DNA of 64,000 nucleotides from assembly GCA_016858145.1 (NCBI GenBank), contig JAEHOE010000002.1, positions 1,984,001 to 2,048,000 of the forward strand. Reading direction: 5' to 3'. The position numbers and the translations under genes were made by a program. Below the pieces are notes generated by a model, which did no database searches, was not told the origin of the DNA, and saw only the letters and a list, made by a program, of their open reading frames with translations. Shown piece by piece: positions 1 through 13,880 of the stretch. Position 1 is the stretch's first letter. Each line of letters starts with the position of its first letter. Source of the stretch: Edaphochlamys debaryana. Taxonomy: Eukaryota; Chlorophyta; Chlorophyceae; Chlamydomonadales.

Positions 1-1
1 G

Positions 2-3000
2 TCCTCGGCGTCTGGCTCTGCTGCCGGAGCTGCGGGACGCAGCGCTAGCGCCGCACCCGATCCGAGTGCGTCGCCTAAGGCCGCAGGCCCAGGCAAGGCT
101 CCCTCAGGAGCTGCCGCAACCTCCTCAGCCACCGCCGACCGCGCCGCGCTGCGCATGGCGACGTTCCGTGGTGTGTTTGACCGGACGCTGTCAGCCCGCC
201 TGTTGCTGGCCTGTCTGCCCAGCAATGCCGTTACAGCCATTCGGACGGAGTCGCATGGGGCCGTGTCATCACTCGGCAAGTACCTATCGAGCGCCGGCTT
301 TGGCGCTGTTGCGCCCGGCTGGCCGCTCGTGGCCTGCACGACGGGCTCCGTCGGTACGGACGCCGTACTCGTCGTACAGATGGTGCATGCGCCACGTGCG
401 TACGACGGTCACCGCTTCTACGGCGCGAAGCTGCCGACGCCGTACCGCCCGGGGCCCACGCTGGTCGTGATCGGGCCGGGCGCTACGGCGGCGCCGGACG
501 GCGGCGAGGGCGGTACTACGGCAGCGGTTGCCGTAGATACGGCGGTTATGGCCCCAAGTGACGAGGCGGCCGAGCAGGCGGTGGCAGGGCTGCTGAGGCA
601 CTTAATCTCACTGGCAGAAGCGGCTTCAGCACGGGGTCCCGGAGAGGAGGCGGCGGCGCTGTATGCCCTGAACGCGCTGCTGGCGGCGGCGCCAGGCGGC
701 CCGGCCGCAGAAGAGTTCCCGTTGCGGGGATCCCTCGTGGCAGCGCTCCAGGGGCTGCCCGTGGGCCCGGCCCTCTCCTCCGACATGCCCCTGCTGGGAC
801 GCCTGCTGCGGCTAGCCACTGGGGCCGGCACCGCTCCCATCCCAGCAGCGGCAGCTCTGGGTGCGGATCGCAAGGCGGTGCTGCCGGGCCTGCCCAGGCC
901 CGCAGCGTGTCGAGAGCAGCTCATGTCGACTCTGGACCCCTTCCTGTCCGACCTTGTCCGGACCTATCCGGACGCCGTGTCCGAACTGATGCTGGACTGC
1001 GTCCGGTGCGGCGCGTGCGGTGTGCTGCGCCGCCTGCTCGCGCTGGGCGCGCTGCGCAGCCTGGCGCGGCGCGGCGCGGCCGGGGAGGTGGTCCTGGCTG
1101 GAGGAGAGGCGCTGGCGCCGCGGCCTGAGGGTGAAGGGAGCGCCTGGCCCGAAGGAGGGCCCGAGGACGGGGACGAGGAGGCAGCAGGGGGAGGGGAAGG
1201 GGAGCAAGCCGACGTGGAGAAAGGGGAGGGCGGGCCCGTGCCTGCACCCGTGCCGTTTGGGGAGGCGGCGGTGGGGGCGCTGCTGTGCACTGCGGTGCTG
1301 GCTCAGGTGAGGCTGGGGTGCTGGGTGCACGGGTTTTAATGGCTACCGCCGAACGCCTCGACCCTGCCTTAAGTAAAGTGTCTCCAGGCTCTTCGTGCTA
1401 ACGTGATAGCAGGTGCCATTAGATAGCACTGTGCTGTCCTGACCCTGGTCGCTTTGGCCCCCCCTGCAGGCACACGACTGCCTGCTGGCGCTGCTGAGGT
1501 ATGGGGCCGACCCCAACAGCCGCACCTTCGGCCTCTGGCGTCTGGGGGTCGCCTCCGCAGCAGCGGCCGCCGCTTCACCCGCCTCAAACCCGGCCCCCGC
1601 CTCGACAGCGTCCGCCTCCCCCGGCTCGTCTGGAAGCGCCTCGGCACCCTTGGCCTCGGCCTGCCCCAACCACGACGTCGGGCTGCTACCCGCGTCGGTC
1701 CAGGGCCCGGCGTCCCGCGCCCTTTGGACGCCGCCTCTCGACGGCCCGCTCTTGCCGTACGCACACAGCGCCCGTACGGCCCGTACGGCGTCCCATACAC
1801 GCAGCGCGATACGGCGTGGACCGAACCCTCGTCCCTCGCCGCTGGTGTGCGGCCACGTCCGGGCTCTCCACATTGCCGCCGACCTCGGAGACGAGCTGTC
1901 GGCGGCCTTGCTGCTGCATGCGGGCGGCCGTGGGGACGCCCGAGCTATTGTCCCAATCCCAATCCGAAAGCACGATGGCGAGGGCATCGACAGGACAGCG
2001 GCCGAACGTGAGGAGGATGAGAGCGAGGAGGAGCAGGAGGCTGCGTTGGAGCCCCAACTCACGGCCGGGCCCGGGGTCACGCCGACTGAGGTGGCGTTGC
2101 TTCGGGGGCTCGAGGGTCTGGCCAAGAGCCTGGGTTCCGGTTTGGCCTTGGGCCAGACGCCGGCCCCATCGCCCCTGGTACCGGCAGGAGGTCCAGCGGG
2201 GCCCAGGGCAGGCCCTGCTACGGGCCCGGTCCTGGTGACTCAGCTGGGCCCCGGCGCGTTGCTGCTGTCTTGCGTGCGGGTGCTTAGGCTTCAGGCTGCA
2301 GGGGTGGATGCGGGCGGTCTGGTGGAGCTGTGCGCCGGCCTGAGGGTGAGTGGGTCTTAGGGCATGGAGGCGAGAGGTGTGTCGTGCAGTCAGGTATAAC
2401 TGCGGTCTAACCCCTGTATACGTTGCTGACCCTGCTCAGCTCTGCCTCCCTTCTCGTGGACCCACACCCCTCCCCTCTTGCCACGCAGTCCTCTCTCTCG
2501 CTGGGCAGTCTGGAGCTGTTGGACCTCCGCGCCAACCCCCTCACCACTGCATCCGCGTCCGGAGTGCCAGACGGCGCCGGCGTCGCCGCCCTGGCGGCCC
2601 TCCTCCCCGCCGCCGCCCGCCTCCGCACTCTGCTCCTGGCCGGCCCCTGCTGGTCCCAGCCCGCCTCCTTTGCGCCCGCTGCTGCACCCGCCGCCTCCAC
2701 GGCACTCGCTCCAGCCCCCACATTCCCGCCAGAGATCGACACGCTGGTTGCCGCCCTCTTAGCCGGCTCGTGTGGGGTCACGCAACTCGACGCGCTGACG
2801 CTGAACCGCCGGGGCAGGCGGCGGCAGGTGGCGTCGCTCGGCACCCGACGCTTCCGCTTCCTGCCCAAGCGTGGCACGGTGGCGCTCACACAGCCGGGTC
2901 CGCGCTGGCGCTTCGACGTGGAGCTGGGCGAGCCCGTGTGCGAGGACGGCGACGAGGAGGAGGAGGATGCGGAGCGTGGGCCGCTGTGGGTGCCGTGGGC

Positions 3001-6000
3001 AGGCGCCCTGGCGCTAGCGCGCTGCGCCGCCGGGCCCGCGCTCGTGTCCACGTGGCTTCCCGACGGATGGCACGTGGCCAGCAGCCGGCTGCATGAGCCG
3101 CTGGGCACGCACGTTGCAGCTGCTTGGCTCAAGAGCACCACCACCGCAGCCGTCGTGGTACCGCTGGAGGCTCCATCGGGGCCTTTGGCGCCCGGTTCAG
3201 GGCCGGCAAAGGGCTCGGGGTCCGGGCCGGGGAAGAGTGGAAGCGGAAGCGGCGGCGGCGGGGGTGGGGGTACGACGGCGGTTGCGGAGGGCTGGGAGGG
3301 TGAGACGCTGGCGGAGCTGTTGGGCTCCTGCCCCAACCTGCAAGACCTAACGGTCCTGCTGGTTCCGCCGCTGCCCTCAACCTCCCTACCTGCGTCGACC
3401 GCACCGCCGCCGACAACCTCGGGCAGCAGCAGCAGCAGCGCCGAGCAGCCCGCCCGCCCGCCACTGGGCTCCGGCCTCTCCAACGGACCCAATCAGGCAG
3501 GACACACTACTACCCAGGTTGGTCTGGACGCAACGCTCGCGACTCGCTTCATGGGCGCCCTCACCAAGGCGCTCAGAAGCAACACCAATACCAGTCCTAG
3601 CAGCGGCGGCGGGGCCCAGCCCGGGCTCCGCACGCTAGGGCTGCTGGTGGAGGCACCGGTGCAGCCCCAACACGCGCCCGCGCTTCGGGCCGCGGCCGAC
3701 GAGCTCTGGTCAGCGCTACAAGCCCTACCCGACCTCGAGTCTGTGAACGGCATCTCAGTCCAGGAAGCAGCCAACAAAAGCGCGTCGGCAGCGAGCAGCG
3801 GAGGCGGCGGTGCGGGCACGGGCGGCGGCCGGGGCGGGGGCGCGGGCCTGAACCCGCTTGCGGCGTGGCTTCCCGCCCAGGCTTTCCACACCACCCTGCC
3901 GGCCGAGGTTGGCGACGAGCCGGCTGATGACAGTGGTGCTGACGTCAGCAACGACGACAACGACTCGAGCGGCGGCGCCAATGCTGCCGGAGGAGGCGGG
4001 GAGGTCCAGGCGGCTACCATGCTGGTGTTCATGCCGGGCCCGAGTGGACCCGAGGACCTGCTGCAAGCGGAGAAGCTGTGCCGGCTGGCGGAGGGCGAGG
4101 GCGTGCTGGACCTGCCAAGGCTGGCTGCCACGTGTGCACCGTACCACTGGCCCCAGCTGCAGGCCTCGGGTGAGTGGGCCATACGATTGGTGTTTGCCGA
4201 CCACCCGACCATACTGCTGCGTTGGCCTCCGTGTTTGGAGTCACAAGCTCGCTCTTCTCGTTCCCGATTTGAAGCTATGTATCATTGGCTTCCATTGCCG
4301 CACAGGCGTACCGTTTGAAGAGGTGGTGCCGGCGGCGCTGGTGGATGGTGCCCGCCTGGACTGGCGCCAGGATGCGGCGGCCTGGGTGCTGACGGTCGAG
4401 GTGGGTGGAACCCCTGCTTGGTTTAGCGTCGCCTAAGAGCTTTGATTGAACGCGTCTGGTGCGCGGCAACGCCCGCACCTGCACCTCGCTCCCTCTCTCC
4501 CTCCTTAACACCCAGTCCCGCTCCTGCACCCCGTACCGGTATCTCACTCCTTCCATCCTCCATGCCACAGACCGACGGCGGCCTGGGCGTTGTGGCGGAC
4601 CCAAGCCTCCTGAGCGCCCTCGTTCGACACCACGCGAGGAGTAGCAGCATGAGCAGCAACAGCAGCGGCGGCGGTGCAGCCACCGCCCCCGGAGCCGAGA
4701 CGCGCCTCATCGTCGAGCTGCAGGTGCCGCCCCCAGTGGACCAACCAGCCGCCGCAGGAGCCGTCGTCGACCGTAGCAGGCGCCGCACGACCGACTCTGC
4801 ACAGTACAGCACGCACGCCACGGCCGGCAGCCACGGCTGCGGCGCCACGTGCCTGGCGCTGCTGGCTCTGGCGGAGGCGCTGGTCCGCAGCGGCCCCCAG
4901 CTTCAGACCCTGGAGCTGCGGGTAGAGCCGCAGCTCCCGCCCGGGGCCTTGCCGTCGCTACACGCCCTCCTCGCCGCCCTGCGGGACCACCACCCCTGCC
5001 TCGCCTCGGTCAACGGACTGCAGCGCGCTCCGCGTGCACAGCAGGCGCAGCAGGGACAGCCCCCGTCGCCCGGGAAGGCCACTAGCAGGAAAGCCGGTGC
5101 GGGCTCAGGCTCGGGCCTGGGCGCTGCTACGGTGGATGATGCCGTTGCGGCTGTGGGTGGAGCAGGCGCACCGGCGGACGTTGATGACGTGGACAGCTCC
5201 AGGGGCATGGACCCGGTCGCGCTGGCGGTTAAGCTGACGTGGCAGCTGCAGGGCTGTGCGGCAAGTGTACGGCGCCTGGTGCTGGCGGCGCCGCCTCATG
5301 CGGCGCTGGCGCCGCTGCTGCGCTGTCCGTTCCCGTCTCTGCAGCGGCTGCGCCTGACGGACCTCCCCGTGGGGACCGAGGTGGGTGCGCCGCTATCCTA
5401 CCTCACACGCAACCGCTACCTCACCGCTACCTCACCACAGGGCGTCCATGCACAGCATGTCCACCTGCCGATACATCCACTTACCGATGACTAATGGTGC
5501 TTTGGAAACCTGGGAAGTCGCCCTCGGAATCAACCTTTGCTGTCACTTGCCCCCCCGCAGGAGCTGCTGCTCCGCCTCGCCTCCCTCCTGCCTGCGCTTC
5601 CCTCCCTGGAGCTACTGGAGGCCCGTGTGGCCCTGACGCCCCTCCCGGGGTCCACACCCGCGGGCCCCGCCGTGCTGACACCCGCGGCCCTGGGGTCACC
5701 CGGCTCCCGGCCGCACCGCCACAGCAACCCCGGCGGCAGCCCCAGCCCGCGAAGCAGCCTCACTGGGGGCGGCGCACCGCCGACGCTCGTCCAAGTGCCC
5801 TGGATCCTGCGCGTCGGCCTGACGGCGCTCGGCGCTGCCGCTGCCGTACACCCGCGCCTCAAGGAGCTCAACGGCGTGAGCGTGCTGCCGTACCGTACGG
5901 CAGCGCCCCCCGGCGCCGCGGCGGACTCCAGGGTCGGGGCCCCCGCCACCGCTACCACTACCGCCGCCGCTCTGACCGAAGTCAGCGAGGACTGGGGCGA

Positions 6001-9000
6001 CGTTCACCAGGCCGGGGTGCGGCTGGCGCTGCTCCAGGCCGCACCGCCCGCGGCCTTGGAGCAGGTGAAGAGGCTCGCGCTGGCGTGCCCCGCCTCCCCC
6101 TCCGCCCGCACCTGGCCCCTGGTCGATGGCATAGAGGCCACAGCTTCCGCCAGCCTGGACGGCTCCTTTGCCCGCCTCGGCCTCGACGATGACCTTGACC
6201 CCAGCGCCAAGCTCAGCAGCAGCAGCATCCTCAGCAGCAGCAGCCGAGGTGTATCGTCTACGCTCGCGGCGGCCAAAGCGCCGTTGCTTGCACCCCCGCC
6301 TGCCGTCGCCACACAGAGCTGGTTCGCGGCCGCAAGCCGCGGGCTGCGCTCTGCCGGCCAGCCTCAGCTGGTGTCCCTCGAGCCGAGCCAGGTCTCGGAC
6401 CGTGAGCTCGCGGCCCTGGCATCCGAGGTCACCGCGCTGCTTCCTTTCTTACCTCTTCTCCGCAACCTTGAGCTGACGCTCAAGCCCGAGCCTGACGCTT
6501 CGGCCACCACAGAATCGCCCAAGGGCGGCGTCCGCGGGTCCAGAAACAACAAGGGTGGCGTGAGGCGGCGGCCGAAGGCAACCCTGGGCAGCATTAAGGC
6601 AGCCGTTGGCTTCCTGGATGCGGTGGAGGCGCTGGCGGGGGCGGCCCTGGCGCACCCCCGGCTGGAGAGGGTGTGTGGCCTGGCCTTCCGGCGGGTGGCA
6701 CCGCTGGTCAAGGTGTGGGAACGCGGCGGCGACAGGCTGGCGGACTGCTTGCAGGTGGGATGACGAGAAGAGTGGGTAGGGTGGGGATTTGAGCGATGCA
6801 CGGGAGTCAGGGAGGTGGGTTTCAGGTGCTCGGCGGCTGGACGACTCGGCTGGGTTCCCGAGCGCGTCAGCCCCTCAAGTTCTCAGGCTTCTCAGCAACC
6901 TTCCTTTCCTCCACCTCTTCCCTATCCTCTCAACATGCTTTCAGCACGGTGCTTTCCCCCTGTCCTCCCTCCCCTCAGATTGCGCTGCTCCTCCACCGCG
7001 TGGCTCCCGCTCCTCCCTCGGACGGACAGCCGCCGCAGCCCTCCACCACCTACCAGCTGGGCCCCGCGCCGACCGGGCCCCCGGGCTGCAAGCTGACCTG
7101 GGCCCAGAGCGCCGCCCTGCTGAGGGCCGTGGCCACCTCGGCGGCCTCCCAACTTCCGCCCGGCTGCCCTTGCCAGGTGGGGGGCGGAGGCCGTTTACTG
7201 ACGCCATGCAATGCCCAATAACACGTTGAGCCGGAGGCCGTTTTTTTGACGCCATGCAATACCCAATACCACGTTGAGCTCTCTATGGGATTCGCTACGG
7301 TGCTGTTGCCCTGCCGGCCCTCCCACGCGCTCCTCTCCGTCTCTCCCACGCGTCCTGACACGCAGGCGGCCGACCTGCTGCCGAGCGGCGTGCTCCGGGT
7401 GCTGCTGCGGGAGGGCGGCATGCTGGTGCGGAGGCCGGACGGAGCGCTGCGCTTTAGCGCTCTGCCCCACCTGGTGCTGCAGATGGACATGTGGGGCCGG
7501 GGCCGGGGCTGGCATTTGTGAGGGGCGTAAAATCGTAAACCAAATGCAACGGGGTTGACGCGGCCTCTTGGCGGAAACGGGCACGGAAAGGGGCGTGGAA
7601 GGACGTACGGTAGGGCTTAGCAATGCGCCCACACATCGTGTTTCGTGCTCACGCAATCGACCACGGTGCTGTGCTGCAGGTCGCGCGACCGCTGGGGGTG
7701 CCGCCTGGAGGGTGCGGTGCGGGCGCTGCTGTGGTTCGCTCAGCCGCAGCTGGGCGTGTGGGACGTCATGCAGGTGGGTGGGTCTGTGCGCGTGTGTCGG
7801 GAGAGGATTCCGCTCGCTTCATAGCGCTGTCCAGCTAACATAGGCATCGTTGGGATCCCCATCTCGCCTGCAAGACCTGCTACCACTCCTTCCCTCCTGC
7901 TGCCCCCAGGCACTCAGCGTGGAGGTCCTGCACGTGGGCCGCAACGCCGGAGCTTCTCGGTCAGGGTCCTGCTCCTGGTGGCGACCCGAGCGCCTCCAGG
8001 TGCGTGGGCCGCTAAAGGCCCCTCCTCTGCAAGCTGACTTTGCCGACGAAACGTCATTCTCGTGTCGGTGCCGTGCCTTGCCGTGTCATTGCGTGTGTGC
8101 TAGGGGTGAGTGTGCTGGGGGGTGGTGCTAGGGGCGAGTGTGGTCATCGTCGTTCCATGCTTGCCGTGTCCCTCCCCAGGAGGGCCTGCACCAGCTGTCG
8201 CTGGACGCCAGGCGAGGCCCCGCTGTGGCGCAGAAGCTCGAGGTAGGACCCCAATCTCCAGGCGGCCGCTACCCCGTGCACTCGGAACCCAGGCCCCTGC
8301 CCCGACCGCAATCTTACCTGACAACCCCACGACGAAGTGCTTTTCCCGGTCCTTGACCGGTCCTTGCATGCCACGCTGCTGCGCCGCCCACGCCCTTACA
8401 TGATGCCCCGAGTTTGCGCATTGACGCGCTGTCTTCCCACCACGCCCCTTGCGCCTGCAGGCCCTGGTTCTCCGGCTGGTGTGCTCCGCCCAGCTGCAGA
8501 AGGCCCGCCTGGTGGGTACCCGCTACACTTTGTTCCTGCCCTATTGCGACCGCACTACCTCCCAGTATCCGTCCACCTGAGGAGCCAACTGCTCAACCAC
8601 CCAACGTCCACACACACACGCTGCCAGTCGCCCATGCCCCTCATACCCGCCCCCCCTGCGCCCTACCCCCTTACAGGACCCGCCCTTCGGCACGGCATTC
8701 GATGCCCTGTCCGGGCCCCTGGGCCCCCACGTGGCGGGGGGGCCCGAGGGTCTCATGGCCCGCCTCCGCTCCGCGCTTCGCTCCGCCGCCTCCGCCCTCA
8801 TGGCCTCCACACGCCAGGTCGGCCGCCCCGCCCTGCTCCACGGCATCCCTCTCAAGCTCCTGGCCACGGGCCGCGTGCACGGCATCGTCCTGGCCTCCCA
8901 GCTCCCTGCGGATTCTGGATCTGGATCCCCATCTGGATCTGGATCTGGATCTGGGCCGGGATCTAGGACGCGTGTGAGCCTGGTGTGTCAGCTGGGGGGC

Positions 9001-12000
9001 GGCGGCACGGGGCCTGGAGCCAGGGGCCCACCGGAGCGGCGGGTGGAGGCGTTTGACGTCACTGACTGCCAACTGGCGGCGGCGGTGGTTAGCGCGCTGC
9101 TGCCGCCCGCCGCCTGGGCCTCGCTGGGCCTGGAGGGGGCCCAACCGCCAGCCTGCTTCGCGCTGCGTCACCTCGCCTCCCTGAGCGCCTCGCTGCCACC
9201 ACCTCCCCCTTCCCCGAGCTACCCCGCTGGCGCTCGCACCCCGGGGTCTCCTTCAACCTCTTCCAAGCAGCTCTTGTCGCAACAGCAGCAGCAGCAGCAG
9301 CAGGGTTCACCTTCGCCCGTGCGTGCACCGCAGCCGCCGCCCTTCAGTCTGACGGAGCTCGTCCTGGACCAACCGCTGGCCGTGTGTGGGCCCGGCTCCG
9401 AGGCCGTTCAACTCCTCACTCGGGTGCTGACTCAGCACGCCTGGCCCTCGGCTGCGCTGCGGCGCGTCGCGCTTCGCCTCGTCACCGCTCGAGGGCGACG
9501 ATCGTTAGTTGCTGGGGCAGGAGAAGGAGGCGCAGGAGCAGGAGCAGGCGGAGGAGGGAAGGGGCCAGCGCGTGGCACCAGGCAGGGCAGCGGGGGAGGG
9601 GCCAGCCCGAGCCGCGGAGGCGCCACGGAGCAGGCGGCAGCAGAGGTTGCGGAGGTGCTCCTGCAGCAGGTGGAGCGCCTTACGGTGCGTTCAGGGGGGC
9701 GAGTCGGCTGCGGCGGGCTGGGGCGAGCACTGCGTGGGGCTAGACAGCTGACGCCCCACGACGGGGTTCCCCGATCGAGGCAGAGCCACCCTACACTTTG
9801 CGTCAGAGGCATTTCACATCATGATGCCCTGCCTCGTTCCTCCATCCCCCTTCTGCCGTACAGGATCTGGCCGTGGCCCTCATGCGCCTGCCCTCCCTGG
9901 AGCGTCTGTCGTACACCCTGGACGGATTGCCCGCGCACTTCGGCACCGGCGTGGCCCACCCGCTCCTGCCCGAGTCCCTGCGGGCGGCCGCCCGCCGCAT
10001 CTTCACCGACGGCGCCCCGCCCCTCGAGGCACTGCGCAAGGGCGCGACGTGGCAGGGCCTATTGCTCGACACCCTAGCGCCCTCGCTCGCATCCGCATCC
10101 ACATCCTCAGGCTCCTCGTCCTCCGCCTCAGCTCTGGGCTCGATCGTTCTAGGAGCGCATGCCGAGCCCCGGTGCGGCGGCCTGGGTGGCACAGGCAAGG
10201 CCCTGGCCCTGCCGCGGCCCCTGGGCCCGCTCTTGGTCTTGGCCCTAGCGACCGCCTGCCCCCAGCAGGTTCGTGTGGAGCCGGCGGCTGAGCGGGGCAA
10301 CATCGACGTGCAGCTGCTGCTGTGCCAGTTGCGGATGCTGGTGGAATCGCAGCCGCCCATGAGCCCGCTGCCAAGATCGCTGGAGCTGCTCGTGCCACTG
10401 GGCTGCCCGGCGAGCCTAGATCTGCTGGCGGAGCTGCTGGCAGCAATGCGGGCACGGGCGGCGGCGCGACGGGCCAGCAGCAGCGGAGGCGGCGGTGGCG
10501 GGGCTGGGGCTGGGGGTGGGGATGGCGGCAGGGGCGAGGCGGCGGGCAGGGCGGGTGGGCACCCGCCGCTGCGCCGCCTCGCGCTGAACCTTCACGACTC
10601 TGAGGAGGGCGTGCCGGCGCCTCAGACGGTAAGCGTTACAGCTACGGCTTCTTGCCTGTCTCGTACCTTTCTTCGAACTACGGCTACGGGATACTAGCAC
10701 CAGCAGCACCCTAATTAGTGATTGGAACCTATGCCTCAGTGCTCAATGCACCCTCCCCGTCTCCCTCTCCGTCCACAGCTGGCGGCGCTCCGGCGGGTGC
10801 TCCTGGAGGCGCTGCCCGGCTTCCCCGATCTGGATCCGCGGGGACTGGATCTTGGATTTGGATCCCGCTACGAGCAGCTCCTGCGGGAGGCCTCGGCGGC
10901 CCAGCCCTCACCTGCAGCCCTGGCCTTCTCGACCGCCTCCTCGCCCACACCCACTCCCCGCAGCCCGGTGCAGCGGTCCCTCTCCAGGGTTGCCTCCCGC
11001 TCGCTCTCGCGGTCCGCCTCCCGCTCCGCGTCACCTTCACGGCACGCTCCCTCGCCCACCAAGCGGGCTTCGGCGGCTGGCGTGGCAAACCGGACCGGAC
11101 CGATCGGACTAGACCCTGCCGCACTGGAGGCTGGCGCGTCGGCGGCGGCTGAGGAAGCCTTTATAGAGCGCCTGTTTGGGGCCGTCCGGGCGGCGGTGGG
11201 GCGGGCGCAGACCTTCCACGGCCTCCCTGTAGCGCTGCTCGGCAGCGGGCGGGTGACGGACGTGGAGGTGGAGGGGTCCGAGGTGCGGCTCAAGCTCCGA
11301 GGCGACAGCGAGGGCGGCGCAGGGGCCGGCGGGGAGGTCCGCGGCGAGGAGTGGAGCAAGCACAAGTCCACGCCGCTTGGGCCGGTCCTGGTCTCGGCCC
11401 TGCTCAAGGCCGCACCAAGGTCCTTTGTCGTCAAGTCCCTCGACTCCTCCCCCGCGCCCCTGTGGTGGCTGCTGTGGCGCCTCGCCAAGCTCGCATCAGC
11501 CGCACCGCCCGGCCGGGGCCTGCGGGAGCTGCGGCTGGGGGGGCCGCAGGCGGCTGTGCGGTGCGAAGGCGATGCAGCGGCGCTGATGCTGCTGCTGGCG
11601 GCGAGCCCGCAGCTCGAGGCTCTGAGCGTGGGGTTGCAGCCCTGGAGGAGGGAGGGGTGCTGGGCGCCCGAGGGCGGGCTACAGCTGGGGGAGGACGAGG
11701 GCCCGAGCACCGGCACGCATGCTGCGGTGAGTTTTCTGCGGGTGACTTGAAGAGTGTGTGGGGCGTGAAGCCGTGAAGTCGACTCTTTAAGGGATACAGG
11801 GGCACGTGGCCTGCTGGCTTGCTCAGCACCTCTTGTCGGTTTCCCTCTTAACCTCATGCCTCGTTGCGCCCTTGTGTGCCTCGACCGCTTTTAGGCTCTG
11901 GCCCTGGCCTTACTAACGCACCCGGGGCTCGAAGAGGTGGGCCTGGAGCGACCCTGGAGCAGTGGGCCCGGCTGGGCTCTGGCGGACCTGGCTACCTGCT

Positions 12001-12260
12001 TCGCTCAGGAGTTCGCTGTAAGCACGGCGGCCAACACCCGTTCCGGCGCCAGCGAATGCGGAGCTGGGGCCCGGGGAAAGCGGGCCCAGGCCCAGGCCCA
12101 GGCCCGGGGCCACCCGCCGCGGGCCCAGCAGGAGGCAGACGAAGGGGCACAGGCGAAGGTGCAGGCGCTTGCGGAGCTGCTGTGTGTACCAGAGGATCTG
12201 CTGCGAAGGCCGGCGGGGGAGGCGCTGCGGAACATGCGGAAGTTGGGGCCCCGCAGCTGA
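2..12260 (+). CDS. Giant ankyrin/LRR-like repeat protein, 5' end outside window
   Basis: Exons read by frame and splice sites: 2-1306, 1470-2345, 2489-4169, 4306-4400, 4571-5380, 5561-6754, 6979-7176, 7366-7490, 7680-7773, 7910-7999, 8180-8242, 8461-8511, 8677-9684, 9864-10628, 10779-11726, 11895-12260; all junction phases agree and together give about 3222 codons. The frame is open from base 2, so the Met at 155 is probably internal. Ankyrin-like pieces are visible (LLALLRYGADPN near 1485; LHIAADLGDE near 1867), followed by leucine-rich stretches (SLELLDLRANPL near 2507). A short motif of the type HPxLxxVNGL recurs in exons 3, 5 and 6, and a second motif (HGIPLKLLATGRV / HGLPVALLGSGRV) in exons 13 and 15. 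Low-complexity Gly/Ser, a Q7 run and Ser-Gly repeats separate the modules. No catalytic domain was seen. A role in protein binding is inference only. The exon chain is well supported, the family is not. Confidence 0.78.
7188..7280 (+). repeat. Intronic tandem duplication, about 47 bp
   Basis: Two adjacent copies, starting at about 7188 and 7233, share GACGCCATGCAAT, CCCAATA and CACGTTGAGC with a few substitutions and a T-run expansion in the second. They lie just inside the intron that follows exon 7 of the giant repeat protein gene. Confidence 0.85.
8926..8965 (+). repeat. Coding GGATCT hexamer repeat
   Basis: GGATCT-type hexamers repeat in frame in exon 13 of the giant repeat protein gene and encode a Ser-Gly linker. 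Related GGATCT/GGATCC words recur near 10828-10865 in exon 15. Confidence 0.85.
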
Positions 12261-12957
12261 CCGTTATGTAGCGGGCATACGCACGCTAATAGCTGAAGCG
12301 GAGAAGACGGGAGCTTGCCCCTCTATAGGGATCCTTGATGACGAGACCAATGTGTCTGGGCAGCAGGCCCCGGGCCTGAGCACGACTGAGCTGGATTTTG
12401 CATCTGATGGGCGCGGGGGCGGGGGCGGGGGGGGGGTGGGGCGCTGCCGCGCTGGGGGGCGGGGGTGAGGATGAAGGCAGACAGGCTTGATGTTATGATG
12501 TTCAAACTCGCTATGAGACTTTGGACATCGCACTACCGCACCGTGCCTGCCGTGGGCATCTGGCGACGGTGGGTCACAACGTTCCGCCGCTTCGACGGCA
12601 CAGGAGGCCGTGTTCGGCCTCGGCGGCCGGGCTCTGCGCGGTCTGTTCGGTCAACTGAAGCGGTAGAACATGTCACGTTATATGCACTGGTTATGGGCGT
12701 TTCTGGGCGTCCTGCGTCTGCCCGTGTCTGCCATTCGCGACTCGGCGGCGAGTTTCAACAGCGTACACAAGTTCCTTCCGGGCGCCGTGTGTCCTCCAGG
12801 TCGCACTCACTCAGTGTATCATACAGATTTGCACGCCCTAGCTAAGCGTCAAAGCGGAGCTTCACAGTGTAGCGCTTGCGCTGCGATGCGTACTTGAGCG
12901 AGTTTGGGCAGGCCGGCGGGATGATGAGTTATGCTGTGGAGCGCGTGGAGTCCTACC

Positions 12958-12962
12958 TGTAA
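12958..12962 (+). terminator. Candidate poly(A) signal TGTAA for the giant repeat gene
   Basis: TGTAA, the usual poly(A) signal of volvocine nuclear genes, lies about 700 bp after the stop codon at 12260. It is the first one I found by eye. Assignment is inference. Confidence 0.35.
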
Positions 12963-13880
12963 AGCGGTAGCTGCTGCTGGAAAGAGACAGCAGGTATGCA
13001 CCTGGGCAGAACTCTGGCGAAACCTGGCGAAACTTTTGTCTCAGGATTCATGGCAGCGGTTCCCCCTGGTCGCTGCCGCCCCCCGCGACGCTACATTCTG
13101 ACGCGGTCGGGGCCAAGGGCACGCTTCCTTGTCCAAAGGGAGCGGCAGAGGGAGAACGGTTAGGCATTAGGAGGGAATCGGTCTGGAGTCGGGCCGGGTA
13201 CTCGTGCGGCGGTGCGTGGGGGCGGCGGGGGCGGCCGGCAGGCGGATGGCACCGGTGCCCAAGACCCCAAACCGCTGGTTCAAAGCAAAGGAGGCGAATG
13301 AGCACTGCAAGATAGCACAACAGAGCCAGCAGTGTCCCCCGCACCGTGGCTTGCTCAAGCTCGGTCAGGGACGACTCAGGTAGAGAAGGTGCGTGCCGAA
13401 TGAACAGTGTTTGGGTGGCTGGGGCTGGGGCTAGGTGGGTGACGATACTGCCTCAAGCGACAGCCAAGCCAATCAAGTAGTCCGGCCCAAGCTCTCATCA
13501 CGGCTGCTGCGGCCACTGTTGTCCATGCGCGCTGAGAGCCACGCTACGCTCGAGCTCATTCGTGGCGCTCATGAGAGCTAGCCTCGTTCCGACGACGGCG
13601 CAGGACCACGGTGACGTGTAGGCCGTCTCCTTAACACACGCCACCTGAAAACGTCTCTGGGTCCGAAAGGCTAGATCCTACGGCCACGCCTCCACGCGGC
13701 GTACAGATTTAGACCCTGCTGCTGCTGGATGGGACAGGCCGTGAGCACGTACGTTCAATACAGCATTGGACATGAGTGAGTGAATGAGTTACACCAGTGC
13801 CCAAACGTGCTTGACAGCACCTCGGCACAGCCCGCGGGCTCACGCCCTCAACAAAGCTTTCCTGAGCAACCAAGGCCAGG

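Noticed and set aside
2407..3492. 361-codon open frame on the minus strand
   Set aside because: Antisense to exon 3 of the giant repeat gene and composed of Ser/Pro/Ala shadow sequence.
10868..11857. 329-codon open frame on the minus strand
   Set aside because: Antisense to exon 15 of the giant repeat gene, no motif.
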